Shown: positions 11,760 through 23,064 of the stretch, piece by piece
How positions within the stretch are numbered: position 1 is the stretch's first letter
Layout of the letters: each line of letters opens with the position of its first letter
From: Siphonodentalium dalli
Taxonomy: Eukaryota > Mollusca > Scaphopoda > Gadilida > Siphonodentaliidae
Assembly: GCA_032622095.1 (NCBI GenBank)
Contig: CP136069.1
Location: 52,808,760-52,872,759, forward strand
DNA length: 64,000 nt
Direction of reading: 5' to 3'
Translations under genes and position numbers: made by a program
Notes under the pieces: model-generated
The model's input: only the letters and a program-made list of their open reading frames with translations
What the model was told of the DNA's origin: nothing
Database searches by the model: none

Positions 11760-12135
11760 ACCCCGAGTCACCACACCAAATTTGGTTGAAATTAGTCTAG
11801 GGGGCTGGGAGAAAAATACAGACTGACTGACAGACGGCGGGACAGAAAGATCCAACTCTTTTATATATATATATTATCCTTCAAGTTGGTGAACATTAAA
11901 TGTGAGTCACCCCTCCGTGCTTGCCTTGAGGGCTGATTGAAATGCTACGCTGAGGAGTAATTTAAGCATACCGATGTTGGTAAATAAATGCTGGTAAAAG
12001 AAATTTCCATTAAATAAATAAACAAAGGTTAAAATCATAGTAGGATCCGTTTGACATGTGCTCGAAGATCGCACAGGGGCTGCAAGCCCCTCTGACGCTG
12101 AATAAAGGCTCCCTTCGGGAGCCTGTTTCAGCTAG
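11760..12135 (+). mobile_element. Non-autonomous Helitron, 3' end at 12135
   Basis: The 3' terminus has a perfect hairpin GGCTCCCTTCGGGAGCC (12107-12123), eight bases, then CTAG (12132-12135) followed by T. That is the Helitron signature of a subterminal hairpin, CTRR end and insertion before T. A second perfect hairpin AGGGGCTGCAAGCCCCT lies at 12075-12091. The 5' boundary is uncertain; a GACTGACTGACAGACGG microsatellite is at about 11820-11845. No Rep/helicase coding. Confidence 0.55.
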
Positions 12136-12250
12136 TGATGAACAAAGCAGTCACAAATATTCCAGCCCAAACAATGAAAACAAATGTTGATGTACAGTGT
12201 GTTCCACTCAAGCAGGGAGCAATCAACTATAATTAATTTATGTAACACTG

Positions 12251-12690
12251 TTAAAGACATATTATGGACTTGTTCGGGTTTTTGAAACTGATAAGTTGGT
12301 AATCAGGAGTTATGCGAATCTGGGAATATAGCATTCTACTAACATCGCCGAAATTTTCAAAGAAATCGACCCTACCACTCCATAGAAATCGACCGTACCA
12401 CTCCATAGAAATCGACCGTACCACTTCATAGAAATCGACCGTACCACTCCATAGAAATCATCGTCATAACTGCGCTCAATTGTAAATATTTACGTCTTGA
12501 TTCGGGACGCAACTATCGGTGATAAACAAACACAAATGATTTCACCACTAGCCATTGCATTCGACTAATATATCAGAATGCCGGTGTGTGTTGTTAATTT
12601 GGATTAATATTCGGAAATATAACTACTTTCAGCAAGATTATTCTTCATTTCTATTTGATCAACCTACCTGAGTGTTTTACATCACTTTAA
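12251..12690 (+). mobile_element. Family A MITE, copy 3
   Basis: TTAA at 12251-12254 and 12687-12690, with the same order as copies 1 and 2 and no nested insertion. It carries an internal 23-bp tandem expansion at 12362-12453. Confidence 0.8.
12362..12453 (+). repeat. 23-bp minisatellite, four units, inside a MITE
   Basis: Four units of GAAATCGACCGTACCACTCC plus three bases. Copies 1 and 2 of the same MITE carry a single unit here, so the expansion is local. Confidence 0.9.
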
Positions 12691-12894
12691 GAGATATGGT
12701 GGTCAGCTTTAACTTGGTTATGAACTCATGACCCACAACTAATCTCAGCCCAATTTTTCATTCATCAACAGTCATGACATGAATATTCTCGAATATAGAA
12801 ATTATTTCTAAATGAAAATAATTATTATAATGCATGTATACGTGTATATATATAGAAGTTATTTGTGATGCAGGGACATGGTTTGAGGGTATCC

Positions 12895-13472
12895 GTTGGG
12901 GGGGGGACGTTTAACTTATGTTTCTAACTGCAGAGCTCTCTCTATATATATGGTTGGATGGATTCCAACTAATAGCCATTTTGGTCCAAATAATTGTCCA
13001 AAAGTAGGGAAAATAATTTGAGGCTTGCTCTAAAAACAACAAATTTCACATTGAATACTAGTTGGAAAAATCAAACTATTGTAGCAATTCGAACCTATTT
13101 TGATCTGATGTTGTGTCAGGCATGGCATTTCCGACAGTTTGAAATGTTGACCAGCATCCACTAACCACATCACCACCACAATAATTGACAAATAGCGGAA
13201 TTGTCCATGAATTTCACAAGATTTTTTAATACGGATAAGTTTTACTCAAATTATAAAAATAAGTTGCGGTAAATCTTCCCTTGAAACAATTTTTTTTCCG
13301 GGCACGTATGCCGGGGTGGGTGATCGATGGGACCAACAAACAATTTTTTCCGCAACTCAAAATTTGTTCCTGCTTAAAACACCTTAAAATAAGAGAAATA
13401 ATGTAATTCTAACTGCTAAACTGACTGCAGGCAGTTATCGTGCCTGAAATTGTTTTCCGACCCCCCCCCCTG
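12895..13472. mobile_element. Possible poly-G/C-ended element related to 4049-5608
   Basis: A G9 run starts near 12898 and a run of C with CCGAC before it ends near 13470 (CCCCCTG). Between them are the GGGGTGGGTG and TTTTTTCCG motifs also seen at the right end of the 4049-5608 element. Boundaries and target duplication not established. Confidence 0.35.
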
Positions 13473-14092
13473 TTGAAACTGTATAAATAATGGAAATGAA
13501 GTCGAAAGCAAAAAAGAGATTCTGCCATCAAATATTTTCTACACCAAATTGAGCCACATTCAATATGATGATTACCTGGTTAAGGTTAATTGAATGGTTT
13601 TACATATTCCTGTTACACAATTAGTCAAATGCAACTGTCACTTACTGTAGTAACGAAAACAGTGAAATTTTAAATATTTTTCATGCCATAAAAATAAAAT
13701 TAAATGAGGTTAAAATATCCAATGGATTGATGATTCTTAAATATTTTGTCGTATAACAATCGCTGGTACTAAATTTCACAAAGAAATTCCTGGCAGATTT
13801 TGATAAATCAATTTTGAAATACCATGCCATCTTGGCAAAACGTGCATCTGGCCCTTAATAACATAAACCCCACTAACATTAATTGACAGCATAGAATAAA
13901 TATGCTACTATTTTTATTATTATGACAATCTCTATAAGCAACAGGCATAACAAGTACTATATATCATATATGCATTCTACGATATTATAATACACGTGTA
14001 CGTGTAAATCTATATGTATATCAGTGTGATGTATCCTGCCATAATATCACTATATGTTGATCAGACTAAAATTGAATTGATTAATATGGCTT
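13473..14092. other. No feature seen
   Basis: AT-rich, no usable open frame, no repeat shared with the rest of the window that I could detect. Confidence 0.5.
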
Positions 14093-14381
14093 AATGTAAA
14101 CAATATTTATTAAAACAAATCAAACATATAACACAAACACAATACACATATAGATACAGAGAGATTGAGAAAGAGGATTGGACAACAAGCTAGTAGCCTT
14201 TTAAATGGAATATATGTTACCTCATGTGAAGGAATTATAAAGCAGACGGAATATATAGTTTTTTGTTTGATTGAAATTTTATTACATATAAGGGATTGAT
14301 ATATGGGTATAACATTGTTGTACGGAAGTTAAGGGAGAGAGAGTGTGAGTGAGAGAATGCGAGAGAGAGAGAGAGATAGAG

Positions 14382-14444
<63 letters not shown>

Positions 14445-14520
14445 TAGACACACAACATACATTAGACACAAAACATAATAGCTTACCCGACTCTCTGGTT
14501 TTGTGTCTTCTTGCGCCATT
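14093..14520 (-). mobile_element. 3' end of a non-LTR-like element, minus strand
   Basis: On the minus strand it reads toward GTCCAATCC, a TGTGTTATATGTTTGATTTG-like block, AATAAATATTG and GTTTAC, with AATAAA as a likely poly-A signal. The same segment appears at 41700-41860 and 44105-44235 (same orientation) and at 56546-56988 (opposite orientation, longer). Confidence 0.5.
14361..14440. repeat. (GA)n microsatellite
   Basis: Almost pure GA over about 80 bp with two interruptions. On the minus strand it is CT, and it sits where the related element at 56670-56710 has only a short CTCTCTC stretch. Confidence 0.95.
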
Positions 14521-15111
14521 TTCAGAGCGATGAAAAGTGATACCCTAGACTAGCGCTGCAGCTCATCTTCTGATTCCCAAATGAGAGCACATCGCGAGTC
14601 TTTTACCCAGACATTATCATAAGCACCCACCGAATCGTACAATTAGAAAGGTGTGTCTTGCGGAGCCAAGGGTTCGATCGATGGAAAGATAGGCTGACAC
14701 CAGAGTGCACGACACGAACTATGTGGAATAGCGACGCTCTGAAATCAATCTGAGGGTATTGCTATTGCGGGTATATATTATGTCAAAGAGAGTGCCAATT
14801 TCCTATTAATTAGGCGTAGCAATATTACCAAAACTATATATGTATAGGTGTACGGTGACTAATGGAAAGTTCGCAGCGTGATCTTTGTTATTTGTGAGAA
14901 TATGACGATGGCACAAAATTGCAATTAGCACCTGATAACATGTGATTCTACATTCTGCGACCTTGTCGATAATACTTTGATACCTTTCGCCGCACAACGC
15001 GCCTTGGTCTGTATTAATTGTACAGATACCCAAGCGGGTTATAACCTATACGAGTTACGACTAGGCTAATATAGGGTAACTATAATTTGAGCTTTTGATT
15101 TTTAGTTGTGG
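14521..15111. other. No feature seen
   Basis: No coding, RNA or repeat signal recognised. The stretch ends where family H begins. Confidence 0.5.
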
Positions 15112-16142
15112 TTTTGCCATATCCGTAGTTACGATTACGGTTTCGAGAAACCAAGCATGATAACAACATAATTACGTACCATTAATCACATCAATCAGAA
15201 CTCTATCACTTAACTGTGAGTGGCATGAAGTTTGAGCGGGATATTTTTTTCACAAACGGACTCATACTCGTACTGTATATATCTTTGAATTCACCGGGCA
15301 TCCATTATGTTTTATATAACAGGCAGACGACCAACCATGGCCATGATGCTCCTGTACAATACGTATAATATATTTGTCCATCATTATTGTTGTTATATAT
15401 AATTTCTTATTGTACAAATACAAAAATCAACAAATCAATCGATTCATCGAAAAGGTTTTTGGGCTCTCCGAAAAATTACAGCTACAATAAGCTATTTGTA
15501 ATTATTACCAGTAGTAGTTCTTTATACATGTAATCCGACTGCTATAAGCTATTTGTAAGTATTACCAGTAATAGTTCTTTATATGCGACTGCTATAAGCT
15601 ATTCGTAATTATTATCAGTAGTAGCTCATTATCCGACTACTATTAGCTATTCGTATAGGCTATTTGTAATTAATGTAAGTAGTAGTTCATTATGCGACTA
15701 CTATTAGCTATTTGTAATTATTACAGTAGTAGTTCTTTATGCGACTACTATTAGCTATTCGTAATTATTATCAGTAGTAGCTCATTATGCGACTACTATT
15801 AGCTATTCGTATAGGCTATTCGTAATTGATATCAGTAGTAGTTAATTATGCGACTACTATTAGCTATTCGTAATTATTATCAGTAGTAGTTCATCATGCG
15901 ACTACTAAAAGCTATTCGTAAATTCAGCAAATCAACAAATCAATCGAACAGGTTTTTGGGCTCTCCGAAAAAGAAAAAAAACGAATATTATTAGCTATTT
16001 GTAATTATTACCAGTAGTAGTTCTTTATGCGACTACTATTAGCTATTCGTAATTATTATCGGAAGTAGTACATTATGCGACTAATATGACCACAGGCTAG
16101 CGTAATTGACGAACCACGGCTAAAACACACGCATAAGCTAGG
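15112..16142 (+). repeat. Family H element with expanded 48-bp tandem array
   Basis: 15112-15240 carries the family H start (GCCATATCCGTAGTTACGAT, then CTTAACTGTGAGTGGCATG). From about 15480 to 16085 a unit of about 48 bp (GCTATTCGTAATTATTATCA, GTAGTAGTTCATTATGCGAC, TACTATTA) repeats roughly a dozen times with truncated units. The copies at 28795-29140 and 39400-39890 hold one unit. 16095-16140 matches the inverted end of family D. Confidence 0.7.
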
Positions 16143-16324
16143 ATATATCTGTGTCTTTTCAATCCTATAAAATAACTTCATAGATGCCAGTTCCCATGAA
16201 ATAAGATTAACTTAGGCCTTATATCGTGGTGTGATTATGATATATTACACTCCAGACATGCACAAGGGTTCATCGACAGCGTGGGTCCTATAGCAATTTC
16301 GTGTATAAATTAGGTCAATCATAT

Positions 16325-16621
16325 AACGAACCAAAGCCGGACACTTTGTGTCGTATATAGACTATATCTGATTTTGTGACGTCACCAATTATTATCTAAT
16401 AACGAACCAAAGCCGGACGCTTTGGGTCGTATATGGACTATATCTGATTTTATGACGTCACCAACTATTATCTAATAACGAACGAAAGCCGGACGTTTTG
16501 GGTCGTATATGGACTATATCTGATTTTGTGACGTCACCAATTATTAACGAACCAAAGCCGGACGCTTTGGGTCGTATATAGACTATATATGATTTTGTGA
16601 CGTCACCAATTATTATCTAAT
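16325..16621 (+). repeat. Four approximately 76-bp units, each with a CRE palindrome
   Basis: Units start at 16325, 16401, 16477 and 16546 with AACGAACCAAAGCCGGAC. Each contains TGACGTCA (16377, 16453, 16529, 16598), the consensus CRE/ATF-CREB site. The array leads directly into a family D body. The copy at 25990 (minus strand) has one unit with the site mutated to TAACATCA. Confidence 0.85.
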
Positions 16622-17440
16622 ACGACGCTGTTGTTTTGAATTTCGCGAGCGCGAATGTCGCACAGTAGATCGGTGGGCTAAAACCATTGATGCGCTCCTA
16701 TTTATATAAACGTCATAAATTATTTATTTGTTTTTATTTATAAGGGAAAGTAGGTCCATAATGAATTTCTAACGGGTCTACTCCGGCACTCTACTGGATC
16801 AAATCATCGGACCTAGGAAGTTTTAATATTTTTGTAAATAAACTAAAATCACCACAACTCAACACAATCTACTTATATCTCAAAGCTTTATTTTTCAACT
16901 AATATACAGCAGTTGATAAATACTGCATGGTGCTGTAGAGACTATACCGCGCGAAAGGAAATAAGATAATATTTAATATGGATTTGATTGTTATCACAAG
17001 TCTGCTTACTTACATGCATCTGATAATCCATATATATCATATTTTCTTGAATAGAATGAAAACACATACTTATAAACAAAGCAGAAGATACACGAATTCG
17101 GTCAATGGTGAAAGTTACACGATGACGTTGTTTGTCGACTATCGTTGAAATCGACATGATGACATGTTGTGAGTGAAATGAACATCCTGAGTATCTGAAA
17201 CGGAGAGCTCCCACAGAACACCAAGTAATATAATGGTTTGTTTCAGTTCCATGCACTCTCGACAACATATATAACTATTTACAATTACCCCATCAAACTT
17301 AAGCCTTATGCATGTGAATCTTATTTGGTGGGAATCTGTAAAGTGATTTTGACAAGAATTGTTTTAAACGCTACATGCATAAACCCCTGTGTGGTTGTTT
17401 TAGCTTTGGTTCGTTAATTACGCTTGCGTATGATCATTTC
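16622..17440 (+). mobile_element. Family D element, copy 0
   Basis: Starts ACGACGCTGTTGTTTTGAAT, contains AGTAGATCGGTGGGCT and the conserved block GTTACACGATGACGTTGTT with CGTTGAAATCGACATGATG (about 17112-17162), and ends GGTTCGTTAATTACGC near 17424. Four related copies lie at 16.6, 19.4/23.1, 23.9 and 25.2-26.0 kb. No transposase frame; class unknown. Confidence 0.6.
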
Positions 17441-18142
17441 GGCCAATTTGGCCGGTTACTTCATGTGAGTTTTTCATCTGACGTGTGTGTCGGAATAATG
17501 ATATGGAGGATTTATGTAAATGTTAGCCCAAACTACATTTCCAAGTAACGATGGTTTTGTTGTTTATTTTGAGGAATAATACCGCGTCAGATGAATTCAG
17601 CCCAAATATGTTAACAGTTGTCGTGTAAAACATTCGGCAGTAAGTTAGCGTTATTTAGTATTTGTGGATGTCCTTTAACATGGGGAAAATAGACTACTGC
17701 GCTTGAACGAGCATGTGAATTGTCGTTTTTAATGTATAGCAACTTTATAATCAATAACAGAGGCATTCTCTGTCAAATAAGGTCGCTCTATTTACGATAC
17801 CAATTGGGGAACTTTGTAAATTAAATTACGCGTAAACTTAACCTGCTGCAAATAGAAAAGGTGTCGGAATCGGCGTACTCGCCCCAGGGCTAACTCGCTC
17901 CAATGGCGCGTGCCAACTCGGAATAAAAGGCCAACTCGGAATAAAAGATGCATACGGGGTGTTATATGGTTTTTGGTCCGTTGTTTCTCAATGAATATTA
18001 TTGAAATTTGGTGTATATGTCCGGGCTGGGACATGGAATACAACAACGTTTGAATTGTTTTTAAATTTACAAATTTGTTGATTTTGTTCATTTTGTTTTC
18101 GTTCTGAAACACACTATAAAGTGTATATAATATAATAACGAA
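17441..18142. other. No gene seen
   Basis: Only a short tandem of CCAACTCGGAATAAAAG (two copies at about 17911-17946) stands out. Confidence 0.5.
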
Positions 18143-18432
18143 CACGAGACATACATAATTTATAAACTGTTAACAAAAGATATCAAATTCAATATATGAC
18201 AAAGATGACTCAGTGGAGTTTATAAAGTGAACATAAAAACATTGAGGTAAGAATCTTTTTAAGGAATGCAACTTTATTTAATGATAATACACACATAAAT
18301 TAAAATAAAAACATGAGACATACATGATTTATAAACTGTTAACAAAAGATATCAAACTCAATACATGACAAAGATGACTCAGTGAAGTTTATAAAGTGAA
18401 CATAAAAATATTAAGGTAAAAATCTTTTTAAG
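18143..18432 (+). repeat. Tandem duplication, offset about 167 bp
   Basis: 18143-18262 and 18308-18432 share GAGACATACATAATTTATAA through a GTAAGAATCTTTTTAAG end with about ten differences. Non-coding. Confidence 0.85.
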
Positions 18433-19359
18433 CATTACTAAACCGTTTAGCACAGTCCACTTCACTCATCCGATCATCACTAAACTTCATATTTATCTTG
18501 ATATTCATCTATCAGATGAGAGCTATCAAATATTTTTTTAATTTTATAGGAAAAAGTGGTCGCCAGCGGCCATATTGCATTTACGTTATATGTTATCGCG
18601 TCATGTCGATATCTAGTATTACTTAGAAATTTCACCTTTCCAGATTCATAATTGCTCCATTGACTGTAACAGATGGAATTATTCCCCTCTTCGGATAGAG
18701 TGTCACTGAAACTTTATTTTGTCAGACTGTCTGTATAGTCACTGATTATATATGGCAATAATCTGTAATAAGATGTAGCACTATTTTATTTTATATTTAC
18801 ATGCAGTGCTGTTTTTATACAACAATTCTAATCCCCCTAGATCATCATGTGATCGATCATACATCGCGCGAGGACCTGGTTGAATTAAGGGGTTTTTTTT
18901 GGAAAACTTCTGTCCTCAAGCTAGATTATACTTATGACATTTAATGGCATGTTCCTAACGTGGAGGGTTAGATATGCTTGAGACACCACCACTCTTCAAT
19001 TCACACCAAGTTATCAGCTGTCATATTCGGATATTAGAACCCATAGCCATGATTTATTTTGTGTATACTAGTAATATTGTTATTTTCAGTACCTTTATAT
19101 ACCAATACTGTGTATAACAATGCATATAAATTAATCCATGTATACATGTATATTGATTCAACGGATTCAGTGGTTTTGTCCATCAGTCTATCAAATTTGC
19201 GGGGAAAACATGGCCACAACCAGTACACCCTGTTAAATTTCGAATTTGAATCAATTGGCGCACCCTGCATGCAGCCAGCTTTTATTGGAGAACTTTTTCT
19301 CATGTGGATAGTTTGGGTCACCGCTAGATGTGAGCCATGTTTTGTTCTCAAGCTGTCCT
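18433..19359. other. No feature seen
   Basis: No supported gene or repeat. Overlapping open frames on both strands near 19034-19433 show no recognisable protein, and part of that sequence is family D DNA. Confidence 0.45.
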
Positions 19360-19575
19360 TGTATTATCTAATACGACACTGCTGTTTGAAATTTTGCCAG
19401 CGGCTTCGTCGCACAGTAGATCGGTGGGCTTAAAGCATTAATGTCGTAATCGGAAATAAACGTGTGTGTCTTTCAATTTCCGGCGTTACAAAATGGGGGA
19501 AGTTACAATCGGGATTATGCATAGTGAAGTTCATTCGTAGCCGCGTTTTACATTTTATTGAGAACATAATAAGCA
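19360..19575 (+). mobile_element. Family D copy 1, left part
   Basis: Matches the family D start (ATTATCTAATACGACACTGC, AGTAGATCGGTGGGCTTAAA, TCATTCGTAGCCGCG) and stops at GAGAACATAAT. The sequence resumes at 23065 as ATTATAACATATT, matching the continuous minus-strand copy near 25765-25800. Confidence 0.65.
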
Positions 19576-19949
19576 GTCGCAGACGGCGGTATCACCCGCC
19601 GAATTGTGCAGTTGGGGAAGTGCATTCTCAATAATGTTTTCTCAGTATGAGCTAAACAAGAGGTGGGATTTTGTCAAAAAGCCTGGCTTGCGAACTCATT
19701 TTAGGTACTGGTCATGGGAATGACATTTTACTTCTTGACAGCCCATATCACATGGTGGTCTGTGTACAGAACTGGAAAAGAATGTGTGTCCATTTGAACA
19801 TTAATGAGAAGTATAGGTCAAGTGATCCTCCAAGTATATGTGTCGGCTGCACAACAGATTGTTGTATTTTGAAGATATTTTCAACTTGAAAATATCCGGC
19901 CGGACCTGGTTTGCGAACTTGTTCTAGATACTGGTCAAGTGAACTCATT

Positions 19950-20102
19950 AAGGAATAATCTCGGTTTCCTAATGTAATTACACAGTCCAAAGGCATATGC
20001 CGAATCACAAACCTATAAATCGCGAAGCGATTTATAAGAGTTTGTGATTCGGCATATGCCTTTAGACTGTGTAATTACATTAGGAAACCGAGATTATTCC
20101 TT
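19950..20102. repeat. 153-bp near-perfect palindrome
   Basis: Arms begin AAGGAATAATCTCGG and end CCGAGATTATTCCTT, with a small loop around CGCGAAGCG. MITE-like. Confidence 0.85.
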
Positions 20103-20589
20103 ATAAGTATACCATTAATTGTTAAATAGTGATTTTAAAAACATTTTCGCCCTTGAAAGACGGTTGAAGCAAGGAACTATATGTTCTCAAATAACGGACC
20201 GAAACAGTCACTGTCCGAATAATATCGATCGATTGGTTGATCGAGTGGGTTTTTCCCGAAGCGTATGTCAAGGACGAAACCAAAATTAATAAACAATTGC
20301 CATCGTTGGAGGAAAATAAAACATTATTAGCAGAATTTTGGAATACAGTTAGACTACATAATTATGTCAACTAGGACTCATGAACAGGCGATAATCAATA
20401 AGTTTAGTGAACATTTTCTTATATGAATTCTCCTATCTGTCGGCATTGAGCCAAATATTTTTATATTTCGATTTTTCGCTCCACAGTTAGTATACACAAA
20501 CAAGTTTTCACTGAGAAGAATGAACTATCATGGTCAAGATGGTTTATTTATCAAAAACTAATATATTGGTAAAATTCAAAGTGATTATT

Positions 20590-21445
20590 AAAAAAAACTT
20601 GTATCCAGACATGAATATGACCAGTTTCTGAAGAATCTCAGAAATCACAAAATGTTCTTCAACTTGTCAATTCATTTCTTTGAATTCTAACAATTACATG
20701 TTGCTACACTGCGATGGTGTGAAGAAAATTCTGCTGTTATTCTCATGGGGACTTGGGAGCTTTGCATTGAACAATAATTTGAACACCCGTCCACGAGCGG
20801 TACATCGATCTGTGGAATCTCATAAATCACATAAACCTTCGTAACTACACTGAGACGAGTTGAAGAAATATCCTCGGTTTTCTCATAGGGACTTTACATG
20901 ATTTGCATACACCCATCAACGAGCGGTCTATGTGGATCTCAGAAATCACATAATGTAATGCTTCGTAAAACTTTGTAACATAACTTATCGCTAAACTCGG
21001 ATGATATGAAAAAATATAATGCGGTTTTCTCACAGGGACTTTATATCATTTGTAACAACTGTCTACGAGCGGTCTCTGTGGATCTCATAAATCATTTACG
21101 TAACGCTTCGTAACACTTTGTAACATATCGCTGCATTGAGATGAGTTTAAAAAATATGCTGCGGTTTTCTTATGAGGACTTTATATTATTTGTAACACGT
21201 ACCGGTTACAACTTACACTTCGTAACACTTTGCAACATATCATTACACCGAAACGCGGTGAAGAAACATGCTTCATTTTTAACAGGGACATTGTAAGTTT
21301 GTAGGGTCCTCTACTCCTCTGGCACTGTAGCCTGTAGGGACAGTCTCTGGGATCTCGTGCAGAAATCACGTAAAGGTTTGTAACATAAGTATCGCTACAC
21401 GGAGACGAATGGAAAAAAATCTGCTGCGGTTTTCTCACGGGGACT
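20590..21445 (+). repeat. Degenerate approximately 140-bp tandem array
   Basis: The landmark TTTTCTCAYRGGGACTT recurs near 20741, 20881, 21027, 21167, 21277 and 21432. Between landmarks are CGAGCGGT, GATCTCATAAATCA and CTTCGTAACACTTTGTAACA. Spacing 110-155 bp. Confidence 0.8.
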
Positions 21446-21455
21446 GGTAGTGGTA

Positions 21456-21532
21456 GATCATGCTATGAATCTCTACTCTGGTTGACGCCGTAGACACGGG
21501 CGTTAGCCATAGTAGAGATTCATGGCATGATA
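21456..21532. repeat. Hairpin, about 33-bp arms
   Basis: GATCATGCTATGAATCTCTA pairs with TAGAGATTCATGGCATGAT. One arm recurs at about 43838-43890 with GGGCGTTAGCCAGAGTAGAG, so it belongs to a small family. Confidence 0.8.
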
Positions 21533-22239
21533 TAGGGGACTGGGAATATTTGTAAACAATAATTTAAAATTTCATCACAGTATATATATAATTTATAAAT
21601 TGTTGACATGACAGAAAATTATAATGTATGGTACATGCATGCATAATTAGCCCATAATTATGACCAAAACATTGCTAATTAGCCTAATTAACACAGTTGT
21701 TGATCAATTTCATCAAGTTCCAAGCTCCCGTGGTATTTCAAAAATCATAATGCCCTATGCTATGCGGTGTGAAAATGTAAATAAATGAAACGAAAACAAA
21801 AAAGTTTAGCCATGCATTTCGTAACGACACGTCGCAAATACGACAAAATTTATACTCTGTAACAGCTTGGGAATGTTTATTTCATTGGGGCATTGTCTTT
21901 GTTTGGATATTGATTTATTATTCTTTTATTCAAATTATTGGCTTTCATACCGTTCGTGAAACAAAAATGTGTACTGCGAAGCGAGTGTGAAAAGTAGCGT
22001 CCTTGGTTACTATGCAACGGACTACAAATATCATTGCGCTCAAGTACTTTTGGGTCGTTTTTGTTGCACTGATAAAAACTCGACCTGATATAATTATCCG
22101 ATATAATTACATTAGCTTTGATAAACTCAACGGCAATTTACTATAGAGAATGAAGTGGGTGTAATTATTTACCAAATATATTTGTGGAAATGAGCCCTGT
22201 GGCGTCGTCTATTTGCTATTTGGTAAATTCGACAAAAAT

Positions 22240-23064
22240 AATAAACAAAGTCTGAAAATATCCGGCCGGATCTGGTTTGCGAACTCGTTCTAGATACTGG
22301 TCATGTGAACTCATATACAAAATTTCTGTAAAATCTGTTGACATTTCAAATTTGTGGAAATTAGCCATGTGACGTCGTCCATTTGCCAAAAATATTAAAC
22401 AAAGTCCAATAACTCTGCTGAAAATATCCGGCCGGACCTGGTTTGCGAACTCGTTCTAGATACTGGTCATGTGAACTCATATACCAAAATTTTTTGAAAT
22501 CCGTTTACATTTTGTGAAAATGAGCTCTGTGACGTCATCCATTTGCACACACAAAAATAAACAAAGTCCAATAAGTCCGCTTAAAATATCCGGCCGGACC
22601 TGGTTTGCGAACTAGTTCTTGATACTGGTCATGTGAACTCATATACCAAATATCTTTGAAATCCGTTGACATTTGTGGAAATGAGCCCTGTGATGTCGTC
22701 CATTTGCCCACAAAAAAATAAACAAAGTCCAATAAGTCCGCTTAAAATATCCGGCCGGACCTGGTTTGCGAACTCGTTCTAAATACTGGTCAAGTGAACT
22801 CATATACCAAATATCTTTGAAATCCGTTGAGATTTGTGGAAATGAACTCTCTGACGTCGTCTATTTGCTATTCCAATAACTCCGGTAAAATATCCGGCCG
22901 GACATGGCTTGCGAACTCGTTCTATGTAATGGTCAGTTGAACTCATATACCAAAAATCTTTGAAATCCGGTGACATTTGTTCAAGTTATGAACCTTAAAA
23001 ATTCGAGACGGACGGACGGAACCCATTCCTATATCCCCCGAAAAACTTTCATTTGGCGGGGGTA
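22240..23064 (+). repeat. Five approximately 161-bp repeats plus ACGG microsatellite (pearl-like)
   Basis: CCGGCCGG landmarks lie at 22262, 22428, 22590, 22751 and 22894 (spacings 166, 162, 161, 143). Each is followed by GGTTTGCGAACTCGTTCTA and AAATCCGTTGACATTTGTGG. The array ends in GACGGACGGACGG and the CCCCCG/GGCGGGGG hairpin. Bivalve pearl/CvE elements have this core-repeat, ACGG-microsatellite layout. Confidence 0.8.

Larger units (their letters stand above)
19576..23064 (+). mobile_element. About 3.5-kb composite insertion splitting family D copy 1
   Basis: Inserted between GAGAACATAAT and TAATTATAAC. It starts near a GGCGGTATCACCCGCC hairpin (19584-19600) and ends with a GACGGACGGACGG microsatellite and a CCCCCG...GGCGGGGG hairpin (23034-23061). 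It contains a hairpin at 19950, the approximately 140-bp array at 20590 and the approximately 161-bp array at 22240. A CCGGCCGG unit occurs at both ends (19893 and 22262 onward), which supports one element carrying later insertions. Confidence 0.5.

Noticed and set aside
12107-12123. Histone mRNA 3' stem-loop
   Set aside because: The stem has 7 bp and a 3-nt loop, it does not match the 16-nt GGYYYUHURHARRRCC consensus, and no histone coding lies upstream. The following CTAG fits a Helitron end.
12060-12140. Hammerhead or other small ribozyme
   Set aside because: The paired hairpins are striking, but the CTGATGA and GAAA core elements are absent.
14235-14519. Leu/Ser-rich 94-aa protein on the minus strand
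   Set aside because: Produced by the CT microsatellite.
14655-14680. tRNA B box (GGTTCGATCG)
   Set aside because: It misses the final C of the B-box pattern and there is no A box or cloverleaf around it.
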